From IMG/VR virus record IMGVR_UViG_3300044691_000539, positions 1-32,913 of that record: a stretch of DNA of 32,913 bases; one strand, given 5' to 3'. The notes below the pieces were generated by a model. That model did no database searches. It saw only the letters and a program-made list of their open reading frames with translations, and was not told the origin of the DNA. The position numbers and the translations under genes were made by a program. Below are positions 20,618 through 29,127 of this stretch, piece by piece (position 1 is the stretch's first letter; each line of letters opens with the position of its first letter). The stretch comes from a virus.

Positions 20618-21021
20618 GCTGAGCCTCCCGTCGCGGCCACAGCATGGATCGCCTTGGTGCGGGCGCGTGCGGCCCTGGCCCGGAAGCGCTTCCTCAGCAG
20701 CCGGCGAGCCACGTACCAGAACGGTTTGGCCGGGACGTGCACGCCGGCGGGCGTCATGTGGCCGGCGTCGAGGTGCAGCGGATAGGGCGCCTCGGGGCCG
20801 CCGACCGAGACCTTGAAGCCGACCTCGCCGACCGGCTCGAGCTTTACGGTCGCCTCGAGCGTGCCGTCGCCATGGGCGATCCCGGCCAGGACCTGGTCCT
20901 TGAACTCGGTGGCGTTCTGCTGATTGGCGGCCTTGATGTTCTCGTGTACCGCGGCTGGGAACCGCTGCAGGACCTTGGTCCGCCAACGCGCCAGGCCGGC
21001 CGGATCGGTCACCGCTCTCAT
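20614..21021 (-). CDS. HK97 gp10-like tail completion protein
   Basis: 135 residues, ATG 21021, with ATGA overlap. RWRTKVLQRFPAAVHENIKA and ATVKLEPVGEVGFKVSVGGP, then YPLHLDAGHMTPAGVHVPAK and PFWYVARRLLRKRFRARAAR fit the HK97 gp10 family of neck and tail-completion proteins. The very basic C-terminus (RKRFRARAARARTK) may contact DNA or the tail terminator. It is in standard position between head closure and tail terminator. Confidence 0.8.
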   Translation of the reverse strand: MRAVTDPAGLARWRTKVLQRFPAAVHENIKAANQQNATEFKDQVLAGIAHGDGTLEATVKLEPVGEVGFKVSVGGPEAPYPLHLDAGHMTPAGVHVPAKPFWYVARRLLRKRFRARAARARTKAIHAVAATGGSA

Positions 21022-21386
21022 GTGGCCACGCCCTGCTCGACCTGCATGACCAGCCAGCGCCGGCGGTTGGCGAGGTCGAGCGAAGACCGGACCGTGAATT
21101 CCCGCTGCGGATTGCGCGCGTCGACCACCTTGTCGCCGGCCTTGACCTTGCGGGTGCCGGAATCGCTGCGCACCCAGAGGTCGTAGGCCGCCGTGCCCTG
21201 CAGGCGGTCGGCGATCACCTTGTCGCCGCCGGTCGACGGCAAGAGGGCCGCGCGCCTGGACGAGCAGATGGGCTTGTACTCGCCCTCGTAGTTGCCTGCG
21301 CCATCGCCCGGGCCGTCCGGATCCAGCGCCTCGCGGCGCTCGAACCAGACGCGGTCGCGCAGGTCGCCCGCCCCGGTGATGATCAC
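21018..21386 (-). CDS. head-tail adaptor (head closure) protein
   Basis: 122 residues, ATG 21386. The opening AGDLRDRVWFERREALDPDG, followed by a YDLWVRSDSGTRKVKAGDKV strand pair and FTVRSSLDLANRRRWLVMQV, is characteristic of the phage head-tail joining family (SPP1 gp16/HK97 gp9-like). It forms a ring that closes the portal channel. Overlaps both neighbours by ATGA. Confidence 0.82.
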   Translation of the reverse strand: MIITGAGDLRDRVWFERREALDPDGPGDGAGNYEGEYKPICSSRRAALLPSTGGDKVIADRLQGTAAYDLWVRSDSGTRKVKAGDKVVDARNPQREFTVRSSLDLANRRRWLVMQVEQGVAT

Positions 21387-21670
21387 GGCTGCGGTTCGAA
21401 CCCGGCCGCGGGCCCGTCAGGCCGCGCCCCGGCCGGACCTTGCGGCGGCTCGGCCGGCCCAGACTCCGCGGTCGCCGGCGGGGGCGGCGTGGCCGGCTGT
21501 GCGCCCTCCGGCGGATCCGCGGCCACGGCCTTGCCGGCGGCGATCGCCGCCTCGGCGCAGAGCCGGCGAACGCTGCGGGGCTCCTCGGCCGGCGCGAAGG
21601 CCAGGGTCGTCAGACCGTTGCGCTCCGGCGGCGACCAGTCGAAGGGGGCCGTGAACACGACCCAGGCCAT
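21383..21670 (-). CDS. small head-region protein with Pro-rich tail, 95 aa
   Basis: Start ATG 21670 lies one base after the upstream stop. The first ~50 residues (MAWVVFTAPFDWSPPERNGL, VRRLCAEAAIAAGKAV) match short proteins regularly seen between the connector and head-closure genes of HK97-type alphaproteobacterial prophages. The rest is a disordered Pro/Ala/Gly tail (TPPPPATAESGPAEPPQG). No function is known. Confidence 0.65.
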   Translation of the reverse strand: MAWVVFTAPFDWSPPERNGLTTLAFAPAEEPRSVRRLCAEAAIAAGKAVAADPPEGAQPATPPPPATAESGPAEPPQGPAGARPDGPAAGFEPQP

Positions 21671-21671
21671 G

Positions 21672-22163
21672 TCAGGATCCGACGATGACAACGTCATAGT
21701 CCACGCCCGTACCGGATCCGCCGTTGAGGACCTTCAGGAGGTCGCCGGTGGCGGGAGTGACGTCGAAGCCGACCGGGTCGGCGTAGAAGGCGACGCCGCC
21801 GGGCTGGACGGTCTGGGTGCCGGTAGCGCCCCAGGGCCCGACGAACGGGTTGGAGCCGGCTCCGCCCAGCACCACGGCGTTGACGTTGGTGACGTGCGCC
21901 TTGACCAGGATGGCCTTGACCTTGGTGAAGGCCAGCACCGCGCCGAAGGCGTCGGTCAGCGAGCCCGACAGGTCGAGGTTCTCGGTCGCCGAGGCGGCCA
22001 GGGTGCGGGTGTCGGCGAACACCTTGCTGGCCAGGCCGGAGCCGGAACCGGTCAGGAAGCTCAGCAGCGCCTTGAAGTCGATCGGCTGATTCGGCGCGGA
22101 GATGTCGTTCGCGCCGGTGTATTCGCCTTCCACCCTCACGGTGAGGTCGAGATTGAGGCCCAT
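21672..22163 (-). CDS. beta-rich putative virion protein, 163 aa
   Basis: ATG 22163. A beta-rich protein: LNLDLTVRVEGEYTGANDIS, then DTRTLAASATENLDLSGSLT, FTKVKAILVKAHVTNVNAVV, and ADPVGFDVTPATGDLLKVLN. A structural role (head decoration or neck) is suggested by its place among connector genes and the absence of catalytic motifs. I recognise the type from other alphaproteobacterial phages, but no function is assigned. Confidence 0.6.
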   Translation of the reverse strand: MGLNLDLTVRVEGEYTGANDISAPNQPIDFKALLSFLTGSGSGLASKVFADTRTLAASATENLDLSGSLTDAFGAVLAFTKVKAILVKAHVTNVNAVVLGGAGSNPFVGPWGATGTQTVQPGGVAFYADPVGFDVTPATGDLLKVLNGGSGTGVDYDVVIVGS

Positions 22164-22188
22164 GGGCTCTGTTCCTTCGGGATCTGGG

Positions 22189-22854
22189 TTAGGTGCGGGG
22201 CACGCGGTAGGGCTTGAGCAGGCGCGCGACGGTCGGGCTTTCGATCAGCGTCACGCGGCTCGCATCGATGACGATGCTGGCGCGGTTTTCGTAGAGGTCG
22301 CCGACCATCAGCTTGTGGGCTGTGCGGATGGGGCCAGGGACGGCCGCCGGAGGCCCGTAGCCGGCGACGTAGGTGATCTGAACGGCGCGGGGGTGACAGC
22401 CCGTGGACGGCCAGCAGAGGCCCGGCGCGGGCTCGATTGAGGCCAGGGGGCCGTCGAGCAGGATGTATTGGTCGGCCGCCAGCGTCTGGGTGGCCAGGTC
22501 GGGGTCCAGGTAGTCAATCGACGTGACCGAGACCAAGGGCGGCAGCGGCAGGCGAATCCGGCGCGGATGGCGATGGTAGGCCGAGGCGAATAACGGCGCG
22601 GCGGCCGGCCAGAAATGGCGCCCCGGGAAGCCGGGCAGCGAAAGCTGCCAGCTCTGACTGACCAGGGCGCGGCCGAGCGTGCCGGCGAAGCCGTCGAGAG
22701 AGGCCGTTATGCTATCGCCCAGCGACTCGATCAGGTCGTTGTCGTCGTCGTGGTCGACGCGGAGGCTGAGCTTCAGCTCGTCGAGACTGACCAGCGGCTC
22801 GGCGGGCTCCGCCACGCGCACGAGGTCGAGCAGCGCGCCGTGGTGGCGATGCAT
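22189..22854 (-). CDS. head-tail connector protein (HK97 gp6-like)
   Basis: 221 residues, ATG 22854. The segment EPLVSLDELKLSLRVDHDDD, NDLIESLGDSITASLDGFAG and LVSQSWQLSLPGFP is the usual start of gp6-type adaptors. It is followed by RIRLPLPPLVSVTSIDYLDP, VQITYVAGYG and IRTAHKLMVGDLYENRASIV. The protein forms the ring below the portal. Gene order relative to capsid and head closure fits. Confidence 0.85.
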   Translation of the reverse strand: MHRHHGALLDLVRVAEPAEPLVSLDELKLSLRVDHDDDNDLIESLGDSITASLDGFAGTLGRALVSQSWQLSLPGFPGRHFWPAAAPLFASAYHRHPRRIRLPLPPLVSVTSIDYLDPDLATQTLAADQYILLDGPLASIEPAPGLCWPSTGCHPRAVQITYVAGYGPPAAVPGPIRTAHKLMVGDLYENRASIVIDASRVTLIESPTVARLLKPYRVPRT

Positions 22855-22884
22855 GTCCTACCTCGTGCGCGTGGGGGCCAAATT

Positions 22885-22904
22885 CCGCCGGCGGCCGCCG
22901 GCGG
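22885..22904 (-). terminator. perfect 20-base palindrome after the 141-aa head gene
   Basis: A 20-base sequence built from CCGCCGGC and GCCGGCGG around GGCC is its own reverse complement. It begins eight bases past the minus-strand stop at 22913 and is followed on that strand by AATTTGG, a short T run. It may be an attenuator between head genes and connectors. Confidence 0.5.
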
Positions 22905-22912
22905 CCTCAGGT

Positions 22913-23338
22913 TCAGATCGGCGGGTTGGGCGTCGGCGCCTGCTGCGGGTGACCGAGCAGGGCGATGATCGCCAGATACACGGTCCCGGAGTTCAGCGCC
23001 GGTGTGACGGTCATGCGCGTGTAGCGATGGCCGCCGACGTAGCCGAGTTTCCGGGGCTCGTTGTCATCCGCGAAGTTCGCAGAGGCCAGAACCTCGGTGC
23101 CAAGCAGATCTGTGTCGGGCGCGGCGACCATGTCGCTGCCGTCGGAGGCGTCGCCGTGCTCGAGCAGGGTTGTCATCGTCGCATCGGTGTCGGTGTCGGC
23201 GCCGAACAGCAGCAGATAGGTGACGCTTTCGTAGTCCGCGCGGTCGACGATCTGGCCGACGATGGCGGTGTTGTCCGCGATGGCCGCCGCCGGCGAGACC
23301 GCCCGCACCGGATGGACGTTGTTCATGAGGTCGTGCAT
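22913..23338 (-). CDS. conserved head-region protein, 141 aa
   Basis: Start ATG 23338 has GGGAG upstream; an in-frame upstream ATG is less likely. MHDLMNNVHPVRAVSPAAAI, DNTAIVGQIVDRADYESVTY, LASANFADDNEPRKLGYVGG and IALLGHPQQAPTPNPP form a very typical pattern for a protein encoded directly after the major capsid gene in alphaproteobacterial siphophages. The role is probably structural (decoration or head fibre), but it is unproven. Confidence 0.75.
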   Translation of the reverse strand: MHDLMNNVHPVRAVSPAAAIADNTAIVGQIVDRADYESVTYLLLFGADTDTDATMTTLLEHGDASDGSDMVAAPDTDLLGTEVLASANFADDNEPRKLGYVGGHRYTRMTVTPALNSGTVYLAIIALLGHPQQAPTPNPPI

Positions 23339-23458
23339 CGGGGAGAGCTCCCGTTGAGGTTGGGTGGGACGGGCCGCCATGCTTTCGGGCTGTGGGGATC
23401 TCGAGCGGCGTCCTGGCGGCCCGTCCCGGGGCCTGCTGACGCGGCTAGGTCTTGGTCA

Positions 23459-23475
23459 GGGCTCCAGAGGAGCCC
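23459..23475 (-). other. hairpin downstream of the capsid gene
   Basis: GGGCTCC and GGAGCCC flank the triplet AGA, about 15 bases after the capsid stop at 23491. There is no T-run on the minus strand. It may protect the capsid mRNA 3' end or partly terminate transcription, giving more capsid than connector message. The rest of the 110-base gap (23339-23490) holds no gene. Confidence 0.45.
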
Positions 23476-23490
23476 CTCAGGCTTTAGGGC

Positions 23491-24801
23491 CTAGGCAGAG
23501 ATCTTCAGGAGCTTGATCGCCTCGTGCTTCTGGATCCCGCCGCCGACGCGCTTGGTCGTGTAGAACAGCACGTTCGGCTTGGAGGTGTAGGGGTCGCGCA
23601 GGACGCGGATCCCGATGCGGTCGACGATCACATAGGCCCGCTTGAAGTCGGCGAAGGCCACCGGGAAGGCGTTGGCGGCGATGTCGGGCATGTTGTCGTC
23701 GTCGGCCAGCGGATAGCCCAGCAGGGTCGGCGGTTCGCCCACCTTGTTGGAGGGTTCCCACTGGTAATGGCCCTGGCTGTCCTTCAGCTTGCGCACCGTG
23801 CCGGCGGTGAAGCGGTTCATCAGCCAGCTGGCGTTGTTGCGGTAGCCCTGCTTCAGCCCGTAGGTCAGGCTGATGAAGGCGTCGAGGCCGGCCGGGTCGG
23901 CGGCCAGCGCCGCACCCACGCCGGACACGATGTAGCCGATCTTGCCAAAGGCCAGGGCCGCACCGTCGGCGGCGGTCTGGTAGCTGAGGATGCCCTTCGG
24001 CCGGCCGACGCCACTGCCGGAGACGAACGCCGCGCCTTCCTGCTCGGCGAACTCGATGGCCACTTCGTCGGCCAGCCAGGCACCGATGTCCAGGACACTG
24101 TCGTCGAGCAGCGCCTGGGTGGCGGCGGGCTCGGCATAGAGCTCCATCGCCTCGAAGGCCAGCTCGACCAGCTGCGGCGGGTTGGTCTCGGCGCGGGCCT
24201 GGCGCTCAGCAACCCAGCCGGAGGTGGTGCCGGCCTTGTTGATCAGCTTCTTGTAGGTCGCCGTCGAGATCGGCCGGACGGTGGCCAGGCCGCGGACCGC
24301 GGAGACCCGGGCCAGCACGCGGTCGATCGTGGTCTCCATCTCCGCCGGGACCAGGTTGCCGCCGTCAGGATCGGACTGGGTGGTGAGCGCCGCCTTGACG
24401 GCGAGCTCGCCCAGCGCCTCGGGATCCTTGCCACGGCGGAAGAAGCCGTTGAACGCAGCGCTGTAGGCCTTGCGCTCGGGCGTCGCCGCCGGATCGGCGT
24501 CGCCGCCGTTCAGCTGCATGGCCGCGAGCTTCCTCGAAACGTCGCCGAGGGCGGTCTGCATGTCGCCGACCGCGGTGTTGATCTTCTCCACCTTCTCGTT
24601 GGTGACGACGTCGTCCTTGCCCTTCTCGATGGCCTTCAGGCGGTCGTCGTTGGCGGTCTTGAAATCGTCGAAGGCCTTGTTCAGATCGGCCAGGACCTTG
24701 GCCGGATCGGCGGCGTCGGCGCGGGGCGCGAAGCTGTGCACGGCGCGCGGATAGGCGAGCGCCGACGTGGCCGCGAGCGCGGCCATGGAAACGTGTTTCA
24801 T
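23491..24801 (-). CDS. HK97-like major capsid protein
   Basis: 436 residues, ATG 24801. The first ~100 residues form a helical delta/scaffold domain (LADLNKAFDDFKTANDDRLK, VEKINTAVGDMQTALGDVSR). The mature part should begin around residue 105-125. It has GGNLVPAEMETTIDRVLARV, TTSGWVAERQARAETN, AWLADEVAIEFAEQEGAAFV, GSGVGRPKGILSY and WLMNRFTAGTVRKLKDSQGH, and ends in DRIGIRVLRDPYTSKPNVLF. These are hallmarks of the HK97 fold. The upstream protease gene would remove the delta domain. The first 25 residues have an unusual signal-like composition. Confidence 0.93.
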   Translation of the reverse strand: MKHVSMAALAATSALAYPRAVHSFAPRADAADPAKVLADLNKAFDDFKTANDDRLKAIEKGKDDVVTNEKVEKINTAVGDMQTALGDVSRKLAAMQLNGGDADPAATPERKAYSAAFNGFFRRGKDPEALGELAVKAALTTQSDPDGGNLVPAEMETTIDRVLARVSAVRGLATVRPISTATYKKLINKAGTTSGWVAERQARAETNPPQLVELAFEAMELYAEPAATQALLDDSVLDIGAWLADEVAIEFAEQEGAAFVSGSGVGRPKGILSYQTAADGAALAFGKIGYIVSGVGAALAADPAGLDAFISLTYGLKQGYRNNASWLMNRFTAGTVRKLKDSQGHYQWEPSNKVGEPPTLLGYPLADDDNMPDIAANAFPVAFADFKRAYVIVDRIGIRVLRDPYTSKPNVLFYTTKRVGGGIQKHEAIKLLKISA

Positions 24802-24810
24802 GGGTTCCCC

Positions 24811-25716
24811 TTAGGAACGGATGGATTGGGTGAGCTCGGCGGCAGCGCCGAGCCAGCTCAGGTCCCCAGCGCCTGGCGTGGGGTCGTCATGGGCAGCGCC
24901 TGGCGTGCCCTTGATCTTGTTCAGTAGCGCGCGGGCCTCCGCCCGGGTGCTGCCGCTGCGGCAGAGCGCAATCTCGGCCTGGCGCAGCGCATTGCTGGCG
25001 CGCGCCTGCTCGGAGACCGCGGCGTCTTCCTTCATGTCGTCGGCCGAGAGCGTGCCGGTGGCGAAGCCGCGTTGCTCGGCCATGGCGCCGCCCATCCAGG
25101 TCTCGGCGTCCATCCACTTGGCGCAGTCGGCCAGCTTCGATCCGGAGGTCTCCGAATAGACACCGGCCATGGCCGCGTCGAACGGCTCGAGGAACTGGGC
25201 GACCTCGGCCATGTCATGGCGGTTGCCGGCCGCCAGGACCCAGCAGTTGTGGATCATCAGGAAGGCGGCGGGCGCGACCAGGCGCTCTTCGCCCGCCATG
25301 GCGATGATCGAGGCGGCCGAGGCGGCCAGGCCGAAGACCTTCACGCTGACCTTGGCCGGGTGCTCGAGCAGCCGGTTGTAGATCGCGATGCCCTCGAACA
25401 TGTCCCCGCCGGGACTGTTGATGTGGACCTCGACGTCCTGCTTGCCGATCGAGCGGAGGGCCGCGTCCACGCGCTTCAGGGTGACGCCGCCGCCGGTCCA
25501 GTAGTCGGCCCCGATGACGTCGTACATGGTGATGACGTTCGCGCCGATCTCGCCGGCGGCCTGCAGGCCGGCGTTCCATTTCTCGAAGGCGTCCGGTGGC
25601 GTGAAGGCCGCGACGTCGAGTTTGGCCGGCAGGCGGGCGGCGATCGGCGACGGCCGCGACATGGCCATCACACGGGGCGCCATCACGCGCGGGCTAGCGG
25701 CCGGGCGGTTGAGCAT
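24811..25716 (-). CDS. ClpP-like head maturation protease
   Basis: 301 residues from ATG 25716, with GGAGG upstream. The S14 peptidase domain shows VEVHINSPGGDMFEGIAIYN, the nucleophile Ser133 in GLAASAAS, and His156 in FLMIHNCW. The C-terminal third (ARASNALRQAEIALCRSGST) is an extension that may guide the protein into the prohead. It cleaves the capsid delta domain during maturation. The gene overlaps the portal gene by 23 bases and sits 9 bases before the capsid gene. Confidence 0.9.
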   Translation of the reverse strand: MLNRPAASPRVMAPRVMAMSRPSPIAARLPAKLDVAAFTPPDAFEKWNAGLQAAGEIGANVITMYDVIGADYWTGGGVTLKRVDAALRSIGKQDVEVHINSPGGDMFEGIAIYNRLLEHPAKVSVKVFGLAASAASIIAMAGEERLVAPAAFLMIHNCWVLAAGNRHDMAEVAQFLEPFDAAMAGVYSETSGSKLADCAKWMDAETWMGGAMAEQRGFATGTLSADDMKEDAAVSEQARASNALRQAEIALCRSGSTRAEARALLNKIKGTPGAAHDDPTPGAGDLSWLGAAAELTQSIRS

Positions 25717-26980
25717 CGGCAGATCCTCCCGCGCTCGCCGGCGCGACGTTGGTGGGTTTTGGCAGGTCGTCGCAGCCGGGCTTCGGCGCCAGGTCCTCGA
25801 GATTGCGGACCTCATTCTGGGACATCCAGGCAGGGGAGCCGCCGGCGCCCAGGGCCCTGGCGTAGCCCTCGGTCCGCGCGGTAGTGTCGCCGCGCAGCAG
25901 GCCGCGGATGTCGATCCGCACGAAGACGCCGTTCGCGCGGTCCTGGTCGGTCAGGCAGTCGCGATGCAGCGACTGCTCCCACATCGTCAGCCAGTCGAGG
26001 GCGTTGTACTGGACGAAGCCGGTCGACTGCTGCTCGAGGCCGGTGCCCCAGCTGGTCGATTTGTCGGTGTCGCCGATCATGTGCGGCGGGACGCCGTAGA
26101 ACATGGCGACGTCGGAGCGGCTGAATTTCCGGGTCTCGAGGAACTGGGCGTCCTTCGCCGAGAGCATGCCCTCGTCGAACTGCAGGCCCTCCTCCAGGAT
26201 CATCAGCTTCTGGGCGTTCTCCGCGCCGGCGTTGTTCTCATCGATCGAGTCCTTCAGCCGCTGGTAAGCCTCCTCCGACAAGGCGGTCGGGGAGCGCAAC
26301 GCGCCGCCTGCCAGCACGCCTTGGGTGAACAGCTTGGCGCCGGCCCGCTCCGTCTGGATCGACAGGCCCAGCGCCTCGCGGGCATAGCGGATGACGCCCA
26401 TTCCGCGGATCCCGTCGAGGGTGAGCCCGCGCAGGTGAAGCAGGTCGCCTTGGGCCAGGGGCACCCGGGTCCCGTCCCGACGCACATAGGCGTAGGAGAG
26501 GCTCATGTCGGCCTGCTGCAGGACCTCCATCCGCTCGGGCAACAGCGGCCAGAGTTCCAGGATCTTCGGTCCGGCAGTGATCTTCAGGGCGAAGCCGTCG
26601 CCACGGTTCACCGCGTGGGCGGTGAGCATCTTTCGGAACTCGGCCGGGGTCTGCCAGCTGTTCGGCCGCTCGGTGAGGACCGCGCGCAGCGGGTGGCCCT
26701 CGGCGGGCACGCGCTCGCGCTCGCTGACCCGGCGGTAGACGTCGATCGGCGGGTTGCCGCAGACGCCGGCGATCAGGTGCGTGCAGCGCCAGGCCGCCGC
26801 GACCCGCATAGCGCCCTCGACGGTGACGGCGACGCCGGAGGCCGACATGTTCCCGCCGCGCAGGAAGTCCCCCAACCGCGGGTCGGCCAGGTCGGCGAAC
26901 GTGATTCCTTCGCCGGCGTCGGCGCGGATCGACCGCATCGAGGCGCCGCGCACCAGGTGGCCCATCAGGCCGATGCTCAT
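25694..26980 (-). CDS. portal protein (HK97 family)
   Basis: 428 residues from ATG 26980. It contains AMRVAAAWRCTHLIAGVCGN, RPNSWQTPAEFRKMLTAHAV, RGDGFALK, LRGLTLDGIRGMGVIRYARE, FSRSDVAMFYGVPPHMIGDT and YNALDWLTMWEQSLHRDCLT. These are standard portal motifs. The dodecamer would form the DNA entry channel and packaging motor base. The C-terminal tail (KPGCDDLPKPTNVAPAS) is Pro-rich. ATG overlaps the upstream small gene stop. Confidence 0.93.
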   Translation of the reverse strand: MSIGLMGHLVRGASMRSIRADAGEGITFADLADPRLGDFLRGGNMSASGVAVTVEGAMRVAAAWRCTHLIAGVCGNPPIDVYRRVSERERVPAEGHPLRAVLTERPNSWQTPAEFRKMLTAHAVNRGDGFALKITAGPKILELWPLLPERMEVLQQADMSLSYAYVRRDGTRVPLAQGDLLHLRGLTLDGIRGMGVIRYAREALGLSIQTERAGAKLFTQGVLAGGALRSPTALSEEAYQRLKDSIDENNAGAENAQKLMILEEGLQFDEGMLSAKDAQFLETRKFSRSDVAMFYGVPPHMIGDTDKSTSWGTGLEQQSTGFVQYNALDWLTMWEQSLHRDCLTDQDRANGVFVRIDIRGLLRGDTTARTEGYARALGAGGSPAWMSQNEVRNLEDLAPKPGCDDLPKPTNVAPASAGGSADAQPPGR

Positions 26981-27174
26981 GCAGCGCTCCGAGCGCTGAG
27001 CCAGGCGATGACGAGCGCGAACAGGCCGGTGATTATCCAGCCGAGCGGGTGGTAGATCTCCGCCGCGCCACGGGCCACACAGGCGCCCCCGAGGACTGCG
27101 CAGGCGTCGCGCGCGACGCTCGCCGGCGGCGGCCGCGGGAGATGGGCCCGCAGCTTCGTCAGTAGACGGCGCAT
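26977..27174 (-). CDS. small membrane protein between terminase and portal, 65 aa
   Basis: ATG 27174 gives 65 residues with a basic N-terminus (MRRLLTKLRAHLPRPPP) and one strong membrane span near the C-terminus (HPLGWIITGLFALVIAWLSA). It overlaps the portal start by ATGA. Similar single-span proteins are found at this position in related phages; function unknown. Confidence 0.6.
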   Translation of the reverse strand: MRRLLTKLRAHLPRPPPASVARDACAVLGGACVARGAAEIYHPLGWIITGLFALVIAWLSARSAA

Positions 27175-27183
27175 AGGCGCTCC

Positions 27184-29127
27184 TCAGATTCGGCGGATGC
27201 CGCGCTGGTCGTAGACGGAGGTCACGGTGGACTCGGCGCTCTCGGCCGCGCCCACGGCCATGGCCAGGGAGACCAGCGGGTCGATGCGTTGGGTCGCCTT
27301 GCGCTTGGAGAACCAGCGGTTGTCGAAGGGGTCGCGCTCGACCGCGGCCGACATGGCCGCGCTGATCAGCACAGGGTTGATCTTCAGCCGGATCCGCTTG
27401 TCGAGGATCAGGGTCTCCAGCGCGTTCAGCGAGCCGGGCATCCACAGGCCGTCGGGCGGGTCCCGGCGCGAGCGCTTGGCAGCCTCAAGCTGCTCTTCGC
27501 TGGGCCGGGCCCGACGCTTGCCGCCTTGCGGATGCTCAGCTTGCGGGATCTTCAGGCCGAGCGCGTCGATCTCTTCCTCGAGCTTGCGCCAGGCGTAGCG
27601 GTCGTAGGCCAAGAGCCGGATCACGAAGTCGGTCGAGACGCCGGCCAGGTAGGCCGCCACGAAGTCCAGGCGGATCTGCTGGCCAGGCGGCGCGCGCAGG
27701 AAGCCCTGCTGCGCCCACAGGTCGTAGGGGGCGCTGTCGGCCCGCGCCCGCTCCTCGACGGTGTCGCCAGGCGTCCAGGCCTCGATCCAGGCGTCGTAGG
27801 TCGGCAGCTCGATCGCCACCTGCTCGCCGTCCTGCTCGCGGAACCGCTCGACGGTGCCGGTCTGGACGACGTGGGCGACCGCGGTGAGGTCTCGCGTGCC
27901 GGAAAGGTCCGCGCCGAGGTTGACCGGCTTGCCGTGGTGGTCGGCCGGGTCGAAGTCGGCGAGCACGCTCTCCAGCGTCTCGCGGCTGATCCAGGCCTGG
28001 TCCGAGTCGGTCCAGACACAGAAGTGGAGCCGCAGGATCCCGTTGAGCTTGCCGGGCATGGCGCGCGCCTGGGCGACGACGCCGGCCAGGTACTCCTCGG
28101 TGAGGATCACCCCCAGCAGCGGGTTGGCCTTGCGCCAGCAGCTCGGGTCCTTCAGCGGGTCGTCGCCCTTATCGAGCGCGCAGACGTAGGCGAAGGTGGT
28201 GTCGTCCAGGACCTCGCCGACATAGGTGAAGTCGTCGTCCGGCGTCCGCGTGCCGGCGGCGACCCGGACCGCGTGCTGATGTTCTTCCCAGCACACCGAA
28301 TGCCGGTCGGAGCCGGCGTTGGTGATCATCAGCAGGAGCGGCTGGCGGCGGAACTTGAAGCCCCGCTCGAGCATCTCCATCACGTCGCGGTTCGGGTGCT
28401 CGTGCACCTCGTCGCAGAGCGCGAAATGCGGCCGGGGCCCCGAGCCGGTCTTGCCGGCGTCCTTGGAGATCGGCCGGAAGAACGACCCCGTCGCCAGATG
28501 CGCGACGTTGTACTCACGGCCTATACCGCCGCTCATCTTCAGGCGCTTGAGCAACGCCGGAGACTTGCGGATCATCTTCACCGCATCGGCGAAGAGGATC
28601 GCGGCCTGTTCTTTCTTCGCGCCGGCAGCGTAGATCTGCGCGCCGGCCTCGCCATCGGCGAGCAGGCCGTAGACCCCGAGGCCGCCGGCGAACGGCGACT
28701 TGCCGTTCCCCTTGCCCTCCTCGACGTAGGCCCGCCGGAAGCGCCTGGTGCCGTCGGCGGCGCGGCGCCAGCCGTTGAGGGCGCCGAGCTTGAACGCCTG
28801 ACTGGGCGCCAGCCGGAAGGGCGTGCCCTCGAACTGGCCCTCGGAGAGCTTCAGTGCCCCTTCGAAGAAGGCCCAGATGTGCTGGGCCCAAGCGAGCTCC
28901 CACACCAGGCCGCGGCCCGGGCCGTGCGCCAGGTCGTCGAGGTGGCGGCGGCAGGCGTTGCGGACGTGGGGCCCAGCCACCTCGCGGCCTTCGACGACGT
29001 CGAGGGCGTAGGCGGTGGCCCGGTCGCCGTCAGCCACCAGGCCGCGGGCCAGGGTGAGTTGGGCGTCAGTGAGTTCGGCTGGTCGGCGCGGCGAAGAGCG
29101 CGGCTTCCGGATCCTCTTCGCCGTCAT
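27184..29127 (-). CDS. terL: terminase large subunit
   Basis: 647 residues. The ATPase domain has Walker A GKGNGKS at residues 138-144 and Walker B HFALCDEVHE (Asp239-Glu240), with the coupling TNAGSDRHS motif after LLLMI. The nuclease domain begins around GADLSGTRDLTAVAHV (Asp407, Asp413), ending with DPLVSLAMAVGAAESAE. It translocates DNA into the prohead and cuts the concatemer. The ATG at 29127 lies inside the small subunit gene (62-base overlap) without a clear Shine-Dalgarno sequence, so translation may depend on the upstream gene. Length fits HK97-type enzymes with N-terminal extension. Confidence 0.93.
   Translation of the reverse strand: MTAKRIRKPRSSPRRPAELTDAQLTLARGLVADGDRATAYALDVVEGREVAGPHVRNACRRHLDDLAHGPGRGLVWELAWAQHIWAFFEGALKLSEGQFEGTPFRLAPSQAFKLGALNGWRRAADGTRRFRRAYVEEGKGNGKSPFAGGLGVYGLLADGEAGAQIYAAGAKKEQAAILFADAVKMIRKSPALLKRLKMSGGIGREYNVAHLATGSFFRPISKDAGKTGSGPRPHFALCDEVHEHPNRDVMEMLERGFKFRRQPLLLMITNAGSDRHSVCWEEHQHAVRVAAGTRTPDDDFTYVGEVLDDTTFAYVCALDKGDDPLKDPSCWRKANPLLGVILTEEYLAGVVAQARAMPGKLNGILRLHFCVWTDSDQAWISRETLESVLADFDPADHHGKPVNLGADLSGTRDLTAVAHVVQTGTVERFREQDGEQVAIELPTYDAWIEAWTPGDTVEERARADSAPYDLWAQQGFLRAPPGQQIRLDFVAAYLAGVSTDFVIRLLAYDRYAWRKLEEEIDALGLKIPQAEHPQGGKRRARPSEEQLEAAKRSRRDPPDGLWMPGSLNALETLILDKRIRLKINPVLISAAMSAAVERDPFDNRWFSKRKATQRIDPLVSLAMAVGAAESAESTVTSVYDQRGIRRI

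Noticed and set aside
23524-24927. 467-codon plus-strand open frame opposite the capsid gene
   Set aside because: The capsid gene is unambiguous on the other strand; this is a G+C artefact.
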